Positions 31,536 to 40,028 of a stretch of DNA of 64,000 bases are shown piece after piece. Source of the DNA: Tabrizicola sp. (GTDB lineage: Bacteria; Pseudomonadota; Alphaproteobacteria; Rhodobacterales; Rhodobacteraceae). The position numbers and the translations under genes are program-made. Position 1 is the first letter of the stretch, and every line of letters begins with the position of its first letter. Under the pieces are notes generated by a model. That model did no database searches and was not told where the DNA came from. It saw nothing but the letters and a program-made list of their open reading frames with translations. The stretch lies in assembly GCF_016793705.1 (NCBI RefSeq), contig NZ_JAEULO010000035.1, forward strand, positions 62,001 to 126,000, written 5' to 3'.

Positions 31536-32177
31536 ATGACGATACGCCACCATCTTTCCGACCAGCTGTTGATGGCCTATGCGGCCGGCCGGTTGCCCGA
31601 GGCGTTCAGCCTGGTCGTGGCCACGCATCTGTCGCTGTGTGACGACTGCCGGGCGCAGGCCGGGTCCTTCGACGCGCTGGGTGGCGCGCTTCTGGAAGAG
31701 GCCGGGGAGAGTGCCATGGGCGAGGATGCCCTGGCACAGGCGCTGGCACGGATCGAAGGCCTGCCGCAGGCGCGGACCGAGGGGCCGAAGCCGGCGGGCA
31801 TCTTCCCCGCGCCGCTGGCCGGTCATGTGGGCGGCGGCCCGGATGCGGTGCGCTGGCGGCGGGTCGGCGGGGGCGTGAAGCAGGCGATCCTGCCGACCGG
31901 CAAGGGGGCGACAGCGCGGCTTCTGTTCATCCCGGCGGGAATGGCGGTGCCCGACCACGGCCACCGGGGGATGGAGCTGACGCTGGTCCTGCAAGGCGCC
32001 TTCGCCGACCGGGACGAAAGCTTCGGCCCCGGCGATGTGGAGATTTCCGACGAGACGGTCGAGCACACACCGACGGTCCTTGCCGGGCAGGATTGCATCT
32101 GCCTTGCGGCGACCGATGCTCCCTTGCGGTTCCGGGGGCTGATCGCTCGGCTGGCGCAGCCCTTCCTGCGGATCTGA
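31536..32177 (+). CDS. chrR: Anti-sigma factor ChrR
   Basis: Zinc-binding anti-sigma factor that holds RpoE inactive until singlet oxygen triggers its degradation. In 213 residues the anti-sigma domain has His6, His31, Cys35 and Cys38, and the C-terminal cupin has His141, His143, Glu147 and His177. All eight match the residue numbers known for R. sphaeroides ChrR. It is encoded directly after rpoE, as expected for the stoichiometric partner. Confidence 0.93.
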   Translation: MTIRHHLSDQLLMAYAAGRLPEAFSLVVATHLSLCDDCRAQAGSFDALGGALLEEAGESAMGEDALAQALARIEGLPQARTEGPKPAGIFPAPLAGHVGGGPDAVRWRRVGGGVKQAILPTGKGATARLLFIPAGMAVPDHGHRGMELTLVLQGAFADRDESFGPGDVEISDETVEHTPTVLAGQDCICLAATDAPLRFRGLIARLAQPFLRI

Positions 32178-32182
32178 CGGGT

Positions 32183-32716
32183 TCAGACGCCGGAATAGCT
32201 GACGACGATCACCGGCCCGTCGCCTGTGAGGCTTACGGGTCCGGCGGTCAGGATCAGATCGTCCTGCGCAGCGGCTGCACCGTCGACCCGGCAGCGACCA
32301 AGGACATAGAGCGCCAATCGCCCTTCCCCATCGAACCTGTCATTCTGCGCCACGATCACCCGCGGCCGGGGCAGGTGCCGTGCTGTCATCACGTTGAAAT
32401 CGTCACTTTGCCGACCCTGGGTTTCGCTGGCCATGACTTGCACATCGCCGGGGAAGGCGACCGGGACCAGAGGGTCGCAGCGGAGGTTGAGGCCGGGGCC
32501 AGTCAGGCGGAAGCCCGGGCCGGAGAGGACGGTCAGGTTCCGCTCGATGCCGGGGAAGAGCGAGAAGGGGCCGTCCTCGACCACGCTGGCCCGGGACAGG
32601 CGGAGAAGCGTGGCGCCGCTCGCGGGGTCGCGGAGGTGCAGCAATTCGACGGTCGTGCCGCGCCCGTTCTTCCAGGGCTGGCGGACGTAGTCCTTGGCGG
32701 TGAGGTGGATCATCAT
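32183..32716 (-). CDS. HutD-family cupin protein
   Basis: A 177-residue protein of the HutD family. The start MIHLTAKDYVRQPWKNGRGT followed by LLRLSRASVVEDGPFSLFPG is diagnostic (W-K-N-G-x-G-x-T and ...GPFS-FPG). HutD is a bicupin often linked to histidine use, with a proposed role in limiting the pathway. No hut genes are adjacent here. It is convergent with chrR (5 bp apart) and starts 10 bp after the PLP decarboxylase gene. ATG at 32716 or the next at 32713. Confidence 0.88.
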   Translation of the reverse strand: MMIHLTAKDYVRQPWKNGRGTTVELLHLRDPASGATLLRLSRASVVEDGPFSLFPGIERNLTVLSGPGFRLTGPGLNLRCDPLVPVAFPGDVQVMASETQGRQSDDFNVMTARHLPRPRVIVAQNDRFDGEGRLALYVLGRCRVDGAAAAQDDLILTAGPVSLTGDGPVIVVSYSGV

Positions 32717-32726
32717 GCCGCCAAGC

Positions 32727-34154
32727 CTAGCCCGCCTCCCGCAGCGCCGCCAGCAACTCCTCCACCAGCACGTCGATGTCGGCCCGGTCGGTGGCATGGT
32801 TGCTGATCGAGCAGCGGATGATCTTGCGACCGCGCCAGAGGCCATGGCTGGGGTAGACGCGGCCCCTGGTCTGGACGCGGTCCAGCACGGCTTGCGTCGT
32901 CGCGTCGTCGGCGCAGGCCAGCGCGACCTGGTTGCTGACGACCTCGTTCAGCACGGTTATCCCCGGATCGGACGCAAGCCGGTCGGCCAGATAGCGGGCC
33001 AGCGCGCAGTGCCGGGCGATCATGTCGCGCACCCCCGAGGCGCCGAGGTGTCTCAGGATCGCATAGCTTGGCACCCCGCGGGCGCGGCGGCTGAGTTCCA
33101 GGGTGGAATCGCTCGGCTCCCAGGTCTTGCCGGGCTCGGGCAGATAGGCGCCGCGCGCGGTCATCGCGGCGACCAGTGCCGCCCGGTCGCGCACGATAGA
33201 GAGGCCCGCGTCATAAGGGGCGTTGAGCCATTTGTGCAGGTCGACCGCCCAGCTGTCGGCCTGCGCGACCCCTTTCAGCCGGTCGCGCAGGGCGGGGACG
33301 GCATGGAGCCAGAGGCCGAAAGCCCCGTCCACATGCGCCCAGCCGTGGTGGCGATGGATCAGCGGGATCGCTTCTGCGAAGGGGTCGGACGCGCCGGTGT
33401 TGATCTGTCCGGCTTGCAGAACCACCAGAGGCGGGTTGGCGCAGTCGTTCAGCGCGTTTTCCAGCGCCTCGAGGCGGATGCGGCCTTGGCCGTCGGTGTC
33501 CAGCCGGATCGCCCGGCCCGGGCCGAAGCCCGCATAGCGCAGGGCGGCCAGCGGGGCGGAATGCGCGTCGGCGCCGATCAGCACCGGGATTTCGGGGGCG
33601 CCGAACAGGCCGCGCTCGCCCGCGTCCCAGCCCTGCCGGGCGAGGAGCGCATCGCGGGCGGCCATGATGCCTTGGGTGTTGGCCACGGTCGCGCCGGTGA
33701 CGATGCCCACGCCGCTGTCCGCAGGCAGGCCGAGGAGGTCGAGGCACCAGCGGCAGACGGTCTGTTCGATCACCGCGACCGCGGGGCTTTCCCAGGAGGA
33801 GGCCGCATTCTGGCCCCAGGCGGAGACCAGGAAATCCGCCGCCGTGCCCACCGGCATCGACCCGCCGATGACATAGCCGAAGAAGCGCGGCGAGAGGTGG
33901 GGGTGGATGCCGTCCCGTGCTTCGGTGGCAAGGGCTTCGATCACCGCAGGGGCCGGTTCGCCCGTTTCCGGCAGCGGGCCACTGAACCGGTCGACCAGAT
34001 CGGCGGGCCGCAGCTTCGGTCTGGCCGGGCCGCCGTCGATGCCTTCGCGAAAGGCGATGGCATGGCGAAGGGCGGCCTCCATCGCCTGCCGGTCTTCGGG
34101 ATCAAGCGCAAGACGGCTCTGGCTGAGGAATGGATTGCTCTCGGTCATAGGCAT
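32727..34154 (-). CDS. PLP-dependent group II decarboxylase (aromatic amino acid decarboxylase-like)
   Basis: Fold-type I PLP enzyme of the pyridoxal-dependent decarboxylase family (DDC/glutamate decarboxylase-like), 475 residues. The PLP lysine is Lys308 in VDLHKWLN, the ring-nitrogen Asp276 is in HVDGAFG, and TGATVANTQGIMAAR contacts the phosphate. HPHLSPRFFGYVIGGSMP near residue 85 is typical of the group. Whether it decarboxylates or is an aldolase-like member cannot be told. It precedes hutD by 10 bp. Confidence 0.85.
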   Translation of the reverse strand: MPMTESNPFLSQSRLALDPEDRQAMEAALRHAIAFREGIDGGPARPKLRPADLVDRFSGPLPETGEPAPAVIEALATEARDGIHPHLSPRFFGYVIGGSMPVGTAADFLVSAWGQNAASSWESPAVAVIEQTVCRWCLDLLGLPADSGVGIVTGATVANTQGIMAARDALLARQGWDAGERGLFGAPEIPVLIGADAHSAPLAALRYAGFGPGRAIRLDTDGQGRIRLEALENALNDCANPPLVVLQAGQINTGASDPFAEAIPLIHRHHGWAHVDGAFGLWLHAVPALRDRLKGVAQADSWAVDLHKWLNAPYDAGLSIVRDRAALVAAMTARGAYLPEPGKTWEPSDSTLELSRRARGVPSYAILRHLGASGVRDMIARHCALARYLADRLASDPGITVLNEVVSNQVALACADDATTQAVLDRVQTRGRVYPSHGLWRGRKIIRCSISNHATDRADIDVLVEELLAALREAG

Positions 34155-34209
34155 GTCCGGGTTCTCCTGCGAAAGAACCAGCTTGCGCCTTTCGAAGCGG
34201 TCGGTCGAG

Positions 34210-35370
34210 TCACTCTGCCGCTGTCGCGCCGATCACCTTGGCGGGGCTGTCCGGGGCCAGTTCCTCGAAGTCGAAATTGTCGAGCCGGCGGGCGCGTTTC
34301 GTCGCCTTGTCAGAGGAGATCTTGATCTCCTCGATGTCCTTCGCCGCCTGGCCGAAATGGCGGTCGAGGTTTTCAACCCGCGCCCCAAGGCGTTCGACGT
34401 CCGAGTAGAGGAGCGAGAGTTCCCTGCGGATCGCCCCCGCCTGTTCGCGCATCCGCGCGTCCTTCAGCACGGCGCGCATCGTGTTCAGCGTCGCCATGCA
34501 GGTGGTGGGCGAGACGATCCACACCTTCGCCGCAAAGCCCTCGCGCACGAGGTCGGGGAAGTTGGCGTGCAGTTCGGCGTAGACCGCTTCCGAGGGCAGG
34601 AACATCAGCGCGCCATCTGCCGTTTCGCCCTCGAGGATGTAGCGCTCGGCAATGGCGCGGATATGGGCGCGGACGGCGGCGCGCATCTGCTGGGCGGCCT
34701 CTTGCGCCAGACGGGGGGTGTCGGCGCGGCGGAGCGCCTCATAGGCTTCCAACGGGAACTTGGCGTCGATGACGATGGGGCCCGGGGGGTTGGGCAGGTG
34801 GATCAGGCAGTCGGCACGTTTGCCGTTCGAAAGCGTGGCCTGCATGGAATAGGCGTCCTTCGGCAGGGCCTTCTGCACGATGTCATGGAGCTGGATCTCC
34901 CCGAAGGCGCCCCGGGTCTGCTTGTTCGACAGGATGTCCTGGAGCGACAGGACGTTGCCGGACAGCTTTTCGATGTTGGCCTGCGCCTTGTCGATGGTTT
35001 CGAGGCGTTGGTGGAGTTCCCCCAGGGACCGCGCCGTGCGGGTGGAGGTGCCGTGCAGCGCCTCGGTCATCTGGCGCTGCACTTCGGCGAGGCGTTGTTC
35101 CATCACCTGAAGCATGGCGGTCTGGCTGACGGCCTGCGCTTCGGAAACATGGTGCAGCCCCCCCGCCAGCCTTTCCTGCCCGTCGTTCAGCGTCTGGACG
35201 CGGGAGGCGAGCCAGGACACCTCCCGCAAGAGCGGCTCGGCGGTGGAGGAGGCGCGTCCGGCGGCGCGGAGGATGAGGATCAGGAGGGCAAGCAGGATGA
35301 GGGCCGCCCCGCCGAGAAGGAGCATCTCGGGCGCGTTCCAGGCGTAGGTCTGGCCGAAAAGGGTGATCAT
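34210..35370 (-). CDS. rmuC: DNA recombination protein RmuC
   Basis: A 386-residue RmuC-family protein. There is an N-terminal membrane helix (about 15-37), a coiled coil (about 40-140), then the nuclease-like core: KQTRGAFGEIQLHDIVQKAL, VIDAKFPLEAYEAL, ALMFLPSEAVYAEL and WIVSPTTCMATLNTMRAVLKD. It limits inversions at short inverted repeats in E. coli. The ATG at 35370 overlaps the mutL stop (ATGA), coupling two genome-maintenance genes. Confidence 0.93.
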   Translation of the reverse strand: MITLFGQTYAWNAPEMLLLGGAALILLALLILILRAAGRASSTAEPLLREVSWLASRVQTLNDGQERLAGGLHHVSEAQAVSQTAMLQVMEQRLAEVQRQMTEALHGTSTRTARSLGELHQRLETIDKAQANIEKLSGNVLSLQDILSNKQTRGAFGEIQLHDIVQKALPKDAYSMQATLSNGKRADCLIHLPNPPGPIVIDAKFPLEAYEALRRADTPRLAQEAAQQMRAAVRAHIRAIAERYILEGETADGALMFLPSEAVYAELHANFPDLVREGFAAKVWIVSPTTCMATLNTMRAVLKDARMREQAGAIRRELSLLYSDVERLGARVENLDRHFGQAAKDIEEIKISSDKATKRARRLDNFDFEELAPDSPAKVIGATAAE

Positions 35371-37178
35371 CGGCGGCCGAAGAGGCGTTCGATGTCGTGG
35401 AGGCTGAGTTCCACATAGGTGGGTCGGCCGTGGTTGCACTGGCCGGAAAGCGGCGTCGCCTCCATCTCGCGGAGAAGCGCGTTCATCTCCTCCGCGCGCA
35501 TCTGGCGACCGGAGCGGACGGAGCCGTGGCAGGCCATGCGGGAGAGGATGGCGTCGATCTTCGTCTGGATGAGCTGGCTGTCCCCGGAGTCGGCCAGTTC
35601 GTCGAGGATGTCGCGGAGCAGCGCCGCGCCGTTGACCGGGCCAAGGATGGCGGGGGTTTCGCGGATGGCGATGGCAGAGCCGCCGAAGGGTTCGATGGCG
35701 AGGCCGATCCCCGCCAGCGCAGAGGCGGCGTCGAGGATGCGGGCGGCGTCGGTGGGGGAGAGGTCGACGATCTCGGGGATCAGCGGGGCCTGCGCGCGGA
35801 TGCCGGTCTCGGCCATCTGGCGCTTCAGGCGCTCGTAGACGAGGCGTTCGTGGGCGGCGTGCTGGTCGACGATGACGATGCCGGTTGCGGTCTGGGCGAC
35901 GATCCAGTTCTCGTGCAGCTGCGCGCGGGCGGCGCCCAGCGGATGCTCCTCGTTCGCCTGCGGCTCCTCCTCGCGGGGGGGCGCGAAGGCGGGGGCTTGG
36001 GGGGCCTCGGCGAAGCCGGGCGACTGGAAGGCGAAGGCGCGGGAGAGGGCTGGCTGGCTGGGGCGCTCCATCTGGTAGACGGGACGAAACGCCTGCAAGG
36101 TCGCCGCGCCGACGGTGGAGGAGGCGCGGTGCCCGGCTCCGGTCAGCGCCGATTTCAGCGCGGTGATGATCAGGCTGCGGGCGGCGTCGGGCTCGCGGAA
36201 GCGGACTTCGGCCTTGGCAGGATGGACGTTCACATCGACGCGCTGGGGGTCGGCGATCAGGTTCAGCACCGCCGCCGGGTGGCGGTCGCGGGAGAGGACG
36301 TCGAAATAGGCGGCGCGGAGGGCGCCATAGAGCATCCGGTCCAGGACCGGGCGGCCGTTGACGAAGAGGTATTGCTGCGCCGAGGAGCCGCGCGAATAGG
36401 TGGGCAGCGCGGCATAACCCTGCAGGCGCAACCCCTCGCGTTCGGCGTCGATGCGCAGCGCGTTGTCGGTGAAGTCGCGGCCGATGACGGTGGCAAGGCG
36501 GGATTGCAGGGCGTCGAAGAGGTCGCCCGATTGCGGGTCGGCGCGGAACAGGGTGCGGGCCTCGCCCCCGGTCACGTCGCGCAGGGTGAAGCCTGTCTGC
36601 GGCTCGGCCATCGCCAGACGGCGGATGACCTCGGTCACGGCCTGCATTTCGGCGCGGTCGGAGCGGAGGAATTTCAGCCGGGCGGGGGTGGCGAAGAACA
36701 GGTCGCGGAGTTCGACCACCGTGCCACGGGTCAGGGCAGCGGGGCGGACCGGGGTGATCCGGCTGCCCTCGCAGGCGATCTGCGCGGCCTCGCCTTCGGC
36801 GCGAGAGGTGATGGTCAGGCGACCGACCGCTCCCAAAGAGGGCAGCGCCTCGCCCCGGAAGCCGAAGCTGCGGATGTCGAGAAGATCGGAGCCGTCGATC
36901 TTCGAGGTGGCATGGCGCGACAGGGCCAAGGGCAGGTCCTCTGCGCCCATCCCGCAGCCGTCATCCGTCACCCGGATCAGTGTCTTGCCGCCATCGGCGA
37001 TATCGACCTGGATGCGCCCCGCGCCCGCGTCGAGCGCGTTCTCCACCAGTTCCTTCACGGCAGAGGCCGGACGCTCCACCACCTCGCCTGCGGCAATGCG
37101 GTTGATCGCGGCCTCATCCAGTTGCCGGATCACCGGGCGGCCGGAAGCGCCCGTTATCTTGGGGGTGTGAAGCGTCAT
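35367..37178 (-). CDS. mutL: DNA mismatch repair protein MutL
   Basis: GHKL ATPase matchmaker of mismatch repair, 603 residues. The ATP site shows ENALDAGAG, DDGCGM, RHATSKI and GFRGEALPSLG. The C-terminal dimerisation/endonuclease domain carries DQHAAHERLVYERLK near residue 435 and CHGSVRSGRQMRAEEM near 558. The DQHAAHER sequence, where endonuclease-type MutLs have DQHA(X)2E(X)4E, suggests a latent nuclease, in agreement with the lack of MutH in alphaproteobacteria. Overlaps rmuC downstream. Confidence 0.96.
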   Translation of the reverse strand: MTLHTPKITGASGRPVIRQLDEAAINRIAAGEVVERPASAVKELVENALDAGAGRIQVDIADGGKTLIRVTDDGCGMGAEDLPLALSRHATSKIDGSDLLDIRSFGFRGEALPSLGAVGRLTITSRAEGEAAQIACEGSRITPVRPAALTRGTVVELRDLFFATPARLKFLRSDRAEMQAVTEVIRRLAMAEPQTGFTLRDVTGGEARTLFRADPQSGDLFDALQSRLATVIGRDFTDNALRIDAEREGLRLQGYAALPTYSRGSSAQQYLFVNGRPVLDRMLYGALRAAYFDVLSRDRHPAAVLNLIADPQRVDVNVHPAKAEVRFREPDAARSLIITALKSALTGAGHRASSTVGAATLQAFRPVYQMERPSQPALSRAFAFQSPGFAEAPQAPAFAPPREEEPQANEEHPLGAARAQLHENWIVAQTATGIVIVDQHAAHERLVYERLKRQMAETGIRAQAPLIPEIVDLSPTDAARILDAASALAGIGLAIEPFGGSAIAIRETPAILGPVNGAALLRDILDELADSGDSQLIQTKIDAILSRMACHGSVRSGRQMRAEEMNALLREMEATPLSGQCNHGRPTYVELSLHDIERLFGRR

Positions 37179-37240
37179 GCCCCCATCTGTAGCAGCCGCC
37201 CGTGAGTCGGGGAAGAACGAAACGTGGCCTCTGTCCTCGC

Positions 37241-37831
37241 TTAGCGCGGGGCGAAGACGTAGAGGCAGCGGCAGGTTTCCGGCCCGGATTTCAGGCAGGC
37301 ATGCGGCATCGTTCCGTCGAAATGCACCGTGTCGCCGGGGTGTAGGGTGGCGGGGGCGTAGCCTTCGGTATGCAGGACCAAGGTGCCGGAGAGGACATGC
37401 AGGAGGTCGTCGGTGTCATGCCGGTTCCAGTCGCCGAAAGCGGCAAGGTCGGCTTGGGTGAACTCCACCAGCATCGACTGGAACGGTCGCCCTTTCAGCG
37501 CCGAGCCCAGCGGCCAGAGGCTTGTGTTGGGGTTGGTGATCGCCTCACTCGGCGCGCCCCGGTCAATGACCATGCGGCCCACGAGGCTGGGGGTTTCGGC
37601 GCGCACGAGGTCGGCCAGATCACAGCCGAAGCCCTGCGCCAGTTTCAGGAGGATTTCGAAGGTTGGCGAGAGAAGCCCGTTCTCGATCTTCGACAGGGTG
37701 GAGCGGGCGAACCCTGCCCTCTCGGCCAGAGCCTGCTGGTTCCAGCCCCGCGCCTCGCGCCAGCGCTTGATGCGGCTCGCCAGTTCCTGATGCGGTTCCA
37801 CAGCGCGGGGGCGGTCGGTGAGCGGCGGCAT
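37241..37831 (-). CDS. XRE-family regulator with C-terminal cupin domain
   Basis: A 196-residue regulator. The helix-turn-helix (residues 19-72; WNQQALAERAGFARSTLSKIENGLLSPTFEIL) is joined to a cupin sensor (about 120-190; DDLLHVLSGTLVLHTEGY, LHPGDTVHFDGTMPHACL). Such proteins commonly control amino acid or polyamine catabolism. It is divergent from the class III aminotransferase gene, sharing a 67-bp region with a palindrome at 37854-37869, so that gene is the likely target. Confidence 0.9.
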   Translation of the reverse strand: MPPLTDRPRAVEPHQELASRIKRWREARGWNQQALAERAGFARSTLSKIENGLLSPTFEILLKLAQGFGCDLADLVRAETPSLVGRMVIDRGAPSEAITNPNTSLWPLGSALKGRPFQSMLVEFTQADLAAFGDWNRHDTDDLLHVLSGTLVLHTEGYAPATLHPGDTVHFDGTMPHACLKSGPETCRCLYVFAPR

Positions 37832-37853
37832 GATGTTCCGTTTGACGGCAGGA

Positions 37854-37869
37854 TGTTCTTATAATAACA
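37854..37869. promoter_or_regulatory. Palindrome in the divergent promoter of XRE-cupin and aminotransferase
   Basis: tgttcttataataaca is a 16-bp dyad with a single mismatched pair, in unusually AT-rich DNA. It overlaps a TATAAT hexamer (37860-37865). It is the likely operator of the XRE-cupin protein. Confidence 0.5.
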
Positions 37870-37898
37870 ATCACCGCAGCAATCACAAGGGGCATCAG

Positions 37899-39221
37899 AT
37901 GGCCGGTCCGAAATCGCAAAGCTTGTTCGAACGGGGCCAGAAGGTGCTGGTCGAGGGGGTCTCTTCCGCCTCTCGTGGACCCGCGACCTTTGGCGGGGCG
38001 CCGCGCTACATGAGCCACGGGGAAGGCGCCCGGCTCTATGACGTGGACGGGCGCGAGTATATCGACTGGATGATGGCCTTCGGCGCGCTGCCGCTGGGCC
38101 ATGCGCATCCGAAGGTAGTTGAGGTCATCGCCCGCGAAGCCGCGCGGGGCACCCATTTCGCCACCGCGCTGGAGGTCGAGGTCGAGGTGGCCGAGATGCT
38201 GGTCGCCCTCCTCCCGCATGTCGACAAGGTGCGCTTCGCCAATACCGGGACCGAGGCCGCGATGGCCGCCTTCCGGCTGGCGCGGGGGCATACCGGGCGG
38301 CGCAAGATCATCAAGTTCGAGGGGCATTACCACGGCTGGTGGGATTCGGTGCTGATCAACACCAACCCCTATCCGCCGACCCTCTTGGGCCATCCGAACG
38401 ACCCGATCCGCATTCCGGATTCGTCCGGCATCCCCGAAGAGGCCTGGAAGGACACCATCGTCGTGCGCTGGAACGACTTTGACGCGCTGGAACGGGCGAT
38501 GGCGCTGCATGGGGATCAGGCGGCTTGCGTCGTGACCGAAGGCGTCATGTCCAACATGGGGGTGATCCCGCCGAAGCCGGGCTACCTGAACCGGATGCAG
38601 GAGCTGTGCCGGACGCATGGGGCGCTGTTCTATCTGGACGAGACGGTGACGGGCTTCCGGCTGGCGGCGGGCGGTTGTGCGGAACTCTATGGCCTGACCC
38701 CGGACATCGTCACCTATGGCAAGGCGCTTGGCGGGGGCCTGCCGATGGCGATGATCGGCGGGCGGGCCGAGGTGATGGCGGGCCTCGAATGGGGCAAGGT
38801 GCTGCATTTCGGCACTCACAACGCGGGCCGTCTGGCGCTGCATGTGACCAAGGTGATGCTGGAGACGATGCTGGCGGACGATCAGGCCGGGTTCCGGCGG
38901 ATCAAGAACCTCGGCAAGGCGATGACGGACGAAATCCGCAATCTCGCCAAGCATTCCAACCGGCACGGGATGGTGGTGCAGGGGGTGAACTCGATGTTCC
39001 AGATCTTCTTCACCGACCGGCCCGAGATCAGCGACTACCGCGATTTCTGCACCCATGTCGACCGGATGAAGTTCCGCGACTTCGCGCTGCGGCTGATGGA
39101 GAAGGGGGTCTACATGAACCCCTCGGCGACGCTGCATTCGCTGTCCTCCATCGTCCATACCGAGGCCGACATCGCCGCCACCGCCTCTGCGATGGCCGAG
39201 GTGCTGGAGGAAATGCCGTGA
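37899..39221 (+). CDS. Class III PLP-dependent aminotransferase (glutamate-1-semialdehyde mutase-like)
   Basis: A 440-residue aspartate-aminotransferase-superfamily class III enzyme. The PLP lysine is Lys275 (TYGKALGGGLP), Asp247 (YLDETVTGFR) binds the pyridine nitrogen and ANTGTEAAMAAFRLARG (114-130) holds the phosphate. FEGHYHGWWDS is common to GSA-aminomutase relatives, but the flanking genes suggest amino acid catabolism rather than heme synthesis. AAGGGG lies 8 bases before the ATG. Its stop overlaps the next gene (GTGA). Confidence 0.88.
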   Translation: MAGPKSQSLFERGQKVLVEGVSSASRGPATFGGAPRYMSHGEGARLYDVDGREYIDWMMAFGALPLGHAHPKVVEVIAREAARGTHFATALEVEVEVAEMLVALLPHVDKVRFANTGTEAAMAAFRLARGHTGRRKIIKFEGHYHGWWDSVLINTNPYPPTLLGHPNDPIRIPDSSGIPEEAWKDTIVVRWNDFDALERAMALHGDQAACVVTEGVMSNMGVIPPKPGYLNRMQELCRTHGALFYLDETVTGFRLAAGGCAELYGLTPDIVTYGKALGGGLPMAMIGGRAEVMAGLEWGKVLHFGTHNAGRLALHVTKVMLETMLADDQAGFRRIKNLGKAMTDEIRNLAKHSNRHGMVVQGVNSMFQIFFTDRPEISDYRDFCTHVDRMKFRDFALRLMEKGVYMNPSATLHSLSSIVHTEADIAATASAMAEVLEEMP

Positions 39222-39973
39222 CCACCATCGGCATCCTCGGGGTCGGGCATCTGGCCGAACTGATGGTGCGGGGGCTGGCGGGGTCGGGCTACCGGCTGGT
39301 GCTGTCGCCCCGCAATGCCGGGGTCGCGGCGCGGCTGGCGGCGGAGCAGGGCTGCGAAGTTGCGGTGAGCAATCAGGCGGTGGTCGATGCGGTGGAGGGG
39401 GTGTTCGTCTCGCTGCCTGCGGCCACCGGGGCGGAGGAGTTGGCTGGCCTGCGCTTCCGCCCCGGCCAGCCGGTGCTGTCGGCGATGGCGGGCACCGGAC
39501 TTGCCCGGCTTCAATCGCTGATCGGCCCGGGCCGCGCGGCGGTGACGATGATGCCGGGCTATGCCAATGCCTATGGCGTCGGCCCGTCGATCCTGTGCCC
39601 GGAGGACGGGTTCTGGCGCGATTTCCTGTCGAAGACCGGCCCGGTGATCGCCTTCGACGACGAGGCGCAATTCACCATCGCCGCGACCTTCGGCGGGTTC
39701 TCGGGCGCCACTTTCGGCTGGATGGCGCATGTCATCGGCTGGTTCGAGGGTCAGGGCCTGCCGCCCGAGACCGCCCGAACCCTGATCGCCGCCACCCTGC
39801 GCGGCAATGCCGAAGTGCTGCTGCGCGAGGACCGGCCGCTGGAGGACATTGCCCGCAGCGTGGTGACGAAGGGCGGGATCAGCGAGATGGTGCTGGCAGC
39901 GCTGGCCAATAGGGGCGCGCTGGCGGCCTGGGACGAAGGGCTGGACCGGGTGCTGAAGCGGATCGGCGGGTAG
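39218..39973 (+). CDS. NAD(P)-binding oxidoreductase, pyrroline-5-carboxylate-reductase-like
   Basis: A 251-residue protein with an N-terminal Rossmann motif (TIGILGVGHLAELMVRGLAG) and a P5CR-like dimerisation half (TKGGISEMVLAALANRGALAAWDEGLDRVL; compare the TPGGTT...L...G motif of ProC). TMMPGYANAYGVGPSILC resembles the MPN.P...G.G region of P5CR. The GTG start overlaps the aminotransferase stop and has GGAGG 7 bases upstream. It may reduce a cyclic imine such as piperideine carboxylate; this is inference from neighbours. Confidence 0.8.
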   Translation: MTTIGILGVGHLAELMVRGLAGSGYRLVLSPRNAGVAARLAAEQGCEVAVSNQAVVDAVEGVFVSLPAATGAEELAGLRFRPGQPVLSAMAGTGLARLQSLIGPGRAAVTMMPGYANAYGVGPSILCPEDGFWRDFLSKTGPVIAFDDEAQFTIAATFGGFSGATFGWMAHVIGWFEGQGLPPETARTLIAATLRGNAEVLLREDRPLEDIARSVVTKGGISEMVLAALANRGALAAWDEGLDRVLKRIGG

Positions 39974-40028
39974 GCCCGCCCCGGAAGCCGTCACGAGCCC
40001 AGACAGGCTCCGTGACGGGATGCCCCGC

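Noticed and set aside
35397-37205. Plus-strand frame of about 600 codons antisense to mutL
   Set aside because: MutL motifs are complete on the minus strand; the plus-strand translation has no family features.
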